The notes below the pieces were generated by a model, which ran no database searches, was not told where the DNA came from, and saw only the letters and a program-made list of their open reading frames with translations. A stretch of 50,636 bases of DNA from an uncultured Actinomycetes bacterium (lineage in GTDB: Bacteria; Actinomycetota; Actinomycetes; Mycobacteriales; Mycobacteriaceae). Shown here piece by piece: positions 48,303 to 50,636 of the stretch. A program made the translations under genes and the position numbers. The stretch covers positions 1 to 50,636 of the forward strand of contig CAIRCP010000243.1 in NCBI GenBank assembly GCA_903877095.1. The letters are read 5' to 3'. Position 1 is the stretch's first letter. The number at the start of each line of letters is the position of its first letter.

Positions 48303-48827
48303 GTGGTCAAGGCGTCGGTCGAACGCAAGGCTGCGGCCGCGAAGAAGGCGGGCGACGCCAAGGGTGGCAAGAAGCTCATCGCCTCCAATCGCCGGGCGCG
48401 GCATAATTTTTCGATTCTGGAGGTCTTCGAGGCGGGCGTGGTGCTGACCGGCACCGAGGTCAAGAGCCTGCGCGACGGCAACGCGTCGATGGCGGATTCC
48501 TTCGCGACCGTCGACGACGGCGAGATCTGGCTGCGTAACCTGCACATCCCGGAGTATCACCACGGCTCCTGGACCAACCACACGCCGCGGCGCAACCGCA
48601 AACTGCTGTTGCACCGTCGTCAGATCGACATGCTGATGGGCAAGATCCGCGACGGCAACCTGACGCTGGTGCCGCTGTCGATGTACTTCAGCGAGGGCAA
48701 GGTCAAGGTGGAACTCGCCCTGGCCCGCGGTAAGCAGGCGCACGACAAGCGGCAGGACATCGCCCGCCGCGACGCCGAGCGCGAAGTCATCAGAGAATTA
48801 GGACGGCGCACTAAAGGCAAGATCTGA
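48303..48827 (+). CDS. smpB: tmRNA-binding protein SmpB
   Basis: A 174-residue protein with the SmpB OB fold (IASNRRARHNFSILEVFEAGVVLTGTEVKSLRDG, YFSEGKVKVELALARGKQAHDKR) and a basic C-terminal tail (RREAEREV-type, ending RRTKGKI) that reads the empty A site. It starts at a GTG. The N-terminal ~20 residues are a Lys/Ala-rich extension. It works with the tmRNA encoded 1.1 kb downstream to rescue stalled ribosomes. Confidence 0.97.
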   Translation: MVKASVERKAAAAKKAGDAKGGKKLIASNRRARHNFSILEVFEAGVVLTGTEVKSLRDGNASMADSFATVDDGEIWLRNLHIPEYHHGSWTNHTPRRNRKLLLHRRQIDMLMGKIRDGNLTLVPLSMYFSEGKVKVELALARGKQAHDKRQDIARRDAEREVIRELGRRTKGKI

Positions 48828-48898
48828 TCGGGGGCAAGATCTGTCCGGCGCGGCCGGCCCGCAGCGGCAGAGCCGCGACTTTTCGGCTCCCCAGTCGA

Positions 48899-48904
48899 TA
48901 ACAT
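48899..48904 (+). promoter_or_regulatory. -10 box for a leaderless mRNA (Rv3099c-like gene)
   Basis: TAACAT lies six bases before the GTG at 48911, without a Shine-Dalgarno sequence between. Confidence 0.5.
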
Positions 48905-48910
48905 CGGCGG

Positions 48911-49762
48911 GTGTCTGACACCGATAAGCCTCGCCCCCGCACCGTGCTCGACAAGGACGATGTCCTGGCCGGCCTGTTCGCCACCTGGGATTCCATCGAC
49001 GCCCTGCTGGCAGGCCTGACCGCAGAGCAGTGGCAGACCCCGACAGCGCTGCCCGGCTGGACGGTGCACGACGTCGTCTCCCACGTCGTCGGCACCGAGA
49101 TGATGCTGTCCGGTACGCCGTTGCCCGACGTCGACGTGGCCGGCCGCGACCACGTGCACAACGAGATCGGCGCCCTCAACGAGCGCTGGGTGGAGCATCT
49201 GCGCAGTAAGTCACCCGAGGAGATGCTGGCGTTGTTCCGCGAGGTCGCCGCCCAGCGCAGGGCGGTGCTGACGGCGATGCCGATCGAGGAGTGGAACACC
49301 GTGACGCTGACCCCGGCCGGGCCGGACAGCTACGGGCGGTTTATGCGGGTCCGGGTTTTCGACTGCTGGGTGCACGAGCACGACATCCGCGATGCGGTGT
49401 CGCTGCCGGCTGATGAGGACGCCTACGGCGGTGCTGATTCCCGCTTGGCGCTCGACGAGATGGCGACCAGCATGGGGTTCGTGATGGCCAAGAAAGGCGG
49501 CGCCCCGGACGGGTCCCGGATCGAACTGACGCTGACCGGGCCGGTTTCCCGGACGATCCGCGTCGCCGTCGACGGCCGTGCCGCGGTGGTGCCCGACTTC
49601 GGCGGACAGCCGCCCACCGCTGCCATCACGCTCGACGGCCGTCAGTTCGTCCGGTTGGCGGGCGGGCGGCCGATGGGCGGAGACGCTCCGCAGTCCGTCG
49701 ACTACGGCGGTGACTCCGCGGTCGGCAGCAGGATCGTCGAGAATCTCGCCTACGTGATCTGA
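48911..49762 (+). CDS. Mycothiol-dependent/DinB-type maleylpyruvate isomerase family protein (Rv3099c-like)
   Basis: A 283-residue protein. The N-terminal four-helix part (WDSIDALLAGLTAEQWQTPTALPGWTVHDVVSHVVGTE) with the later VRVFDCWVHEHDIRDAV carries the three His typical of the metal site in DinB/MDMPI proteins. The C-terminal domain (RIELTLTGPVSRTIRVAVDGRAAVV) is SCP2-like. The family includes mycothiol S-transferases and maleylpyruvate isomerase; the substrate is unknown. It lies between smpB and ssrA as in M. tuberculosis and is likely leaderless. Confidence 0.8.
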   Translation: MSDTDKPRPRTVLDKDDVLAGLFATWDSIDALLAGLTAEQWQTPTALPGWTVHDVVSHVVGTEMMLSGTPLPDVDVAGRDHVHNEIGALNERWVEHLRSKSPEEMLALFREVAAQRRAVLTAMPIEEWNTVTLTPAGPDSYGRFMRVRVFDCWVHEHDIRDAVSLPADEDAYGGADSRLALDEMATSMGFVMAKKGGAPDGSRIELTLTGPVSRTIRVAVDGRAAVVPDFGGQPPTAAITLDGRQFVRLAGGRPMGGDAPQSVDYGGDSAVGSRIVENLAYVI

Positions 49763-49893
49763 CAATGCGCCCCAAGATCTGACGCTGGCCTTCGGAAGGT
49801 GACTGTGCGTTTTTTCCGCGCGACACGCCGCGGCGATGGCTGAAACCGCCCACTCGGCTTCTGTCGGTGCGACGCCGGTTGGGGGGCGGGAAT

Positions 49894-49929
49894 TAACCGG
49901 TGTGGTTTGTCGGTTACACCCCGTACCAT
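49894..49929 (+). promoter_or_regulatory. Candidate ssrA promoter region with dyad
   Basis: In the 202-base gap before ssrA, TAACCG and CGGTTA (49894-49899, 49911-49916) form 6-bp arms, and TACCAT (49924-49929) is a plausible -10, about 35 bases before the mature 5' end. The rest of 49763-49893 holds nothing I can support. Confidence 0.4.
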
Positions 49930-49964
49930 AGAAAATCTGGCCGAATCCATCGGTCGGGGTGCGA

Positions 49965-50333
49965 GGGGCTGAACGGTTTCGACTTCGCGCATCGAATCAA
50001 GGGAAGCGTGCCGGTGCAGGCAAGAGACCACCGTAAGCGTCATTGCAACCAATTAAGCGCCGATTCCAATCAGCGCGACTACGCCCTCGCTGCCTAAGCG
50101 ACGGTGAGTCTGTCAGACCGGGAACGCCCTCGGCCCGGACCCTGGCATCAGCTAGAGGGATACACCGCTCAGTCCGGTCGCGGGACTGAATGGGACAAAC
50201 CACAGCGACTGGGATCGTCATCTCGGCTTGTTCGCGTGACTGAGAGATCCAAGTAGAGACATAGCGGACTGCGCACGGAGAAGTCTTGAGGGAATGCCGT
50301 AGGACCCGGGTTCGATTCCCGGCAGCTCCACCG
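49965..50333 (+). ncRNA. ssrA: Transfer-messenger RNA (tmRNA)
   Basis: Starts GGGGCTGAACGGTTTCGAC and ends with a T arm (GGGTTCGATTCCC) and acceptor strand CAGCTCC-A; GGGGCTG pairs with CAGCTCC. About 369 bases, like other mycobacterial ssrA. The full CCA is not encoded (CCG follows the discriminator). The tag frame at 50059-50097 encodes ADSNQRDYALAA followed by TAA; M. tuberculosis has His where this has Asn. It rescues ribosomes stalled on broken mRNA together with SmpB, adding the degradation tag. Confidence 0.98.
50059..50097 (+). other. tmRNA proteolysis-tag reading frame
   Basis: Resume codon GCC at 50059; twelve codons ADSNQRDYALAA then TAA at 50095-50097. The YALAA end is the ClpXP/ClpP-type degradation signal. 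Confidence 0.95.
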
Positions 50334-50338
50334 AGAAG

Positions 50339-50364
50339 CAGGCCAGGCCGAAAGGCCTGGCCTG
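50339..50364 (+). terminator. Terminator of ssrA
   Basis: CAGGCCAGGCC (50339-50349) and GGCCTGGCCTG (50354-50364) are an 11-bp perfect stem closed by a GAAA tetraloop, followed by TCTTGTC, six bases after the tmRNA end. Confidence 0.9.
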
Positions 50365-50518
50365 TCTTGTCATGTCGTCCCTCTCAATCCGGGTGATCCC
50401 CGGTCGCGATGGGGTGCAACGGTCCGATGTTTGCTCTTCGCTGCGGCCGGGTATGTGAAAGCCGGTGCCAAGTGCCGAGGTATTCGGGAAGTGGGTTGGG
50501 TGTTTAGCCGGGGTTGTT

Positions 50519-50570
50519 GGTAGCGGCTGTGTGAGGAAGTGGTAGCGCGGGCGCGGGGATCTGGTAGCGG
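50519..50570. repeat. Three GGTAGCG iterons at 22-bp spacing
   Basis: GGTAGCG occurs at 50519, 50541 and 50563, exactly 22 bases apart (two helical turns, same face). Such arrays occur at the ends of IS21-type elements and at protein-binding arrays. Confidence 0.5.
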
Positions 50571-50586
50571 TCCCCGCGCCTGCGCT
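50544..50586. repeat. 16-bp stem-loop near the right edge
   Basis: Arms at 50544-50559 and 50571-50586 pair over 16 positions with one G-T pair, leaving an 11-base loop. It lies just beyond a minus-strand stop codon at 50591, so it may be a terminator for a gene entering from the right. Confidence 0.5.
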
Positions 50587-50590
50587 GTGG

Positions 50591-50636
50591 TCAGGTGGTG
50601 TCCTGCTGATGGCCGTGTCGGCGCATGTTGGGGCCG
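50591..50636 (-). CDS. Possible 3' end of a gene running off the window
   Basis: On the minus strand one frame reads GPNMRRHGHQQDTT and ends in TGA at 50593-50591, directly before the stem-loop. Too short to identify; with the iterons, a transposase or helper gene is possible. The 50365-50543 region before it holds no gene I can support. Confidence 0.2.
   Translation of the reverse strand, partial: GPNMRRHGHQQDTT

Noticed and set aside
48816..48843. 11-bp direct repeat GGCAAGATCTG at the smpB end
   Set aside because: Short, single duplication spanning the stop codon with no sign of a binding site or element.

Overview
The window is high-GC actinobacterial DNA and is clearly mycobacterial. 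The evidence is the Antigen 85 mycolyltransferase, the FprA/PrfB/FtsE/FtsX/SmpB/tmRNA block, a complete nuoA-nuoN operon, FadE23/FadE24, and many GTG starts with 4-nt stop/start overlaps. The tmRNA matches the mycobacterial type, with tag ADSNQRDYALAA. Gene order follows two M. tuberculosis neighbourhoods, Rv3099c-Rv3106 and Rv3136A/Rv3137-Rv3171c, joined here and interrupted by accessory genes. The accessory content suggests an environmental, probably fast-growing, species; that is inference.

Layout. 1-8.3 kb: an LGFP-repeat lipoprotein, a frameshifted hydrolase (hpx/Rv3171c-like), an amine oxidase (aofH/Rv3170-like), an F420-type monooxygenase, and an operon of a phosphotransferase (Rv3168-like), an Rv3169-like protein and a TMEM175-like channel. 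A small secreted protein follows. 8.5-12.4 kb: a polyamine-type ABC transporter, potA-potD-potB-potC. 12.7-13.7 kb: a DUF732 secreted protein and a MazEF toxin-antitoxin pair with a clear operator-like dyad. 13.8-29.3 kb: an atypical receiver protein (Rv3143-like) followed by nuoA-N, all on the minus strand, encoding the 14-subunit proton-pumping NADH dehydrogenase.

29.4-37.5 kb: a tightly packed nine-gene minus-strand operon. In order of transcription it encodes a homogentisate-dioxygenase-family protein, an alpha/beta hydrolase, a CaiB-type CoA transferase, an HMG-CoA-lyase-family protein, a TetR regulator, an acyl-CoA dehydrogenase, an APH-type kinase, a small DUF6285-like protein and a SnoaL-like protein. 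The kinase, small protein and dehydrogenase resemble the LvaA/LvaB/LvaC module for 4-hydroxyacyl-CoA degradation. An AT-rich dyad lies at the head of the operon. 37.7-38.7 kb: an extra Ag85 gene and a strong bidirectional terminator. 38.8-42.6 kb: fadE24-fadE23 with a 16-bp perfect palindrome over the promoter, a HisN-type phosphatase and a small membrane protein. 42.7-49.8 kb: fprA, divergent from prfB-mscS-(Pro-rich)-ftsE-ftsX-smpB, then a mycothiol/DinB-type protein. 49.96-50.33 kb: ssrA (tmRNA) with terminator, then what looks like the edge of an insertion element.

Points of special interest: a 36-bp repeat present as three perfect in-frame tandem copies inside the dioxygenase gene, with a diverged copy in the adjacent CoA-transferase gene and a core match in the amine-oxidase gene; the 4-hydroxyacyl-CoA-like operon; several promoters built for leaderless mRNAs; and a one-base insertion exactly at the nucleophile elbow of the hpx-like hydrolase.
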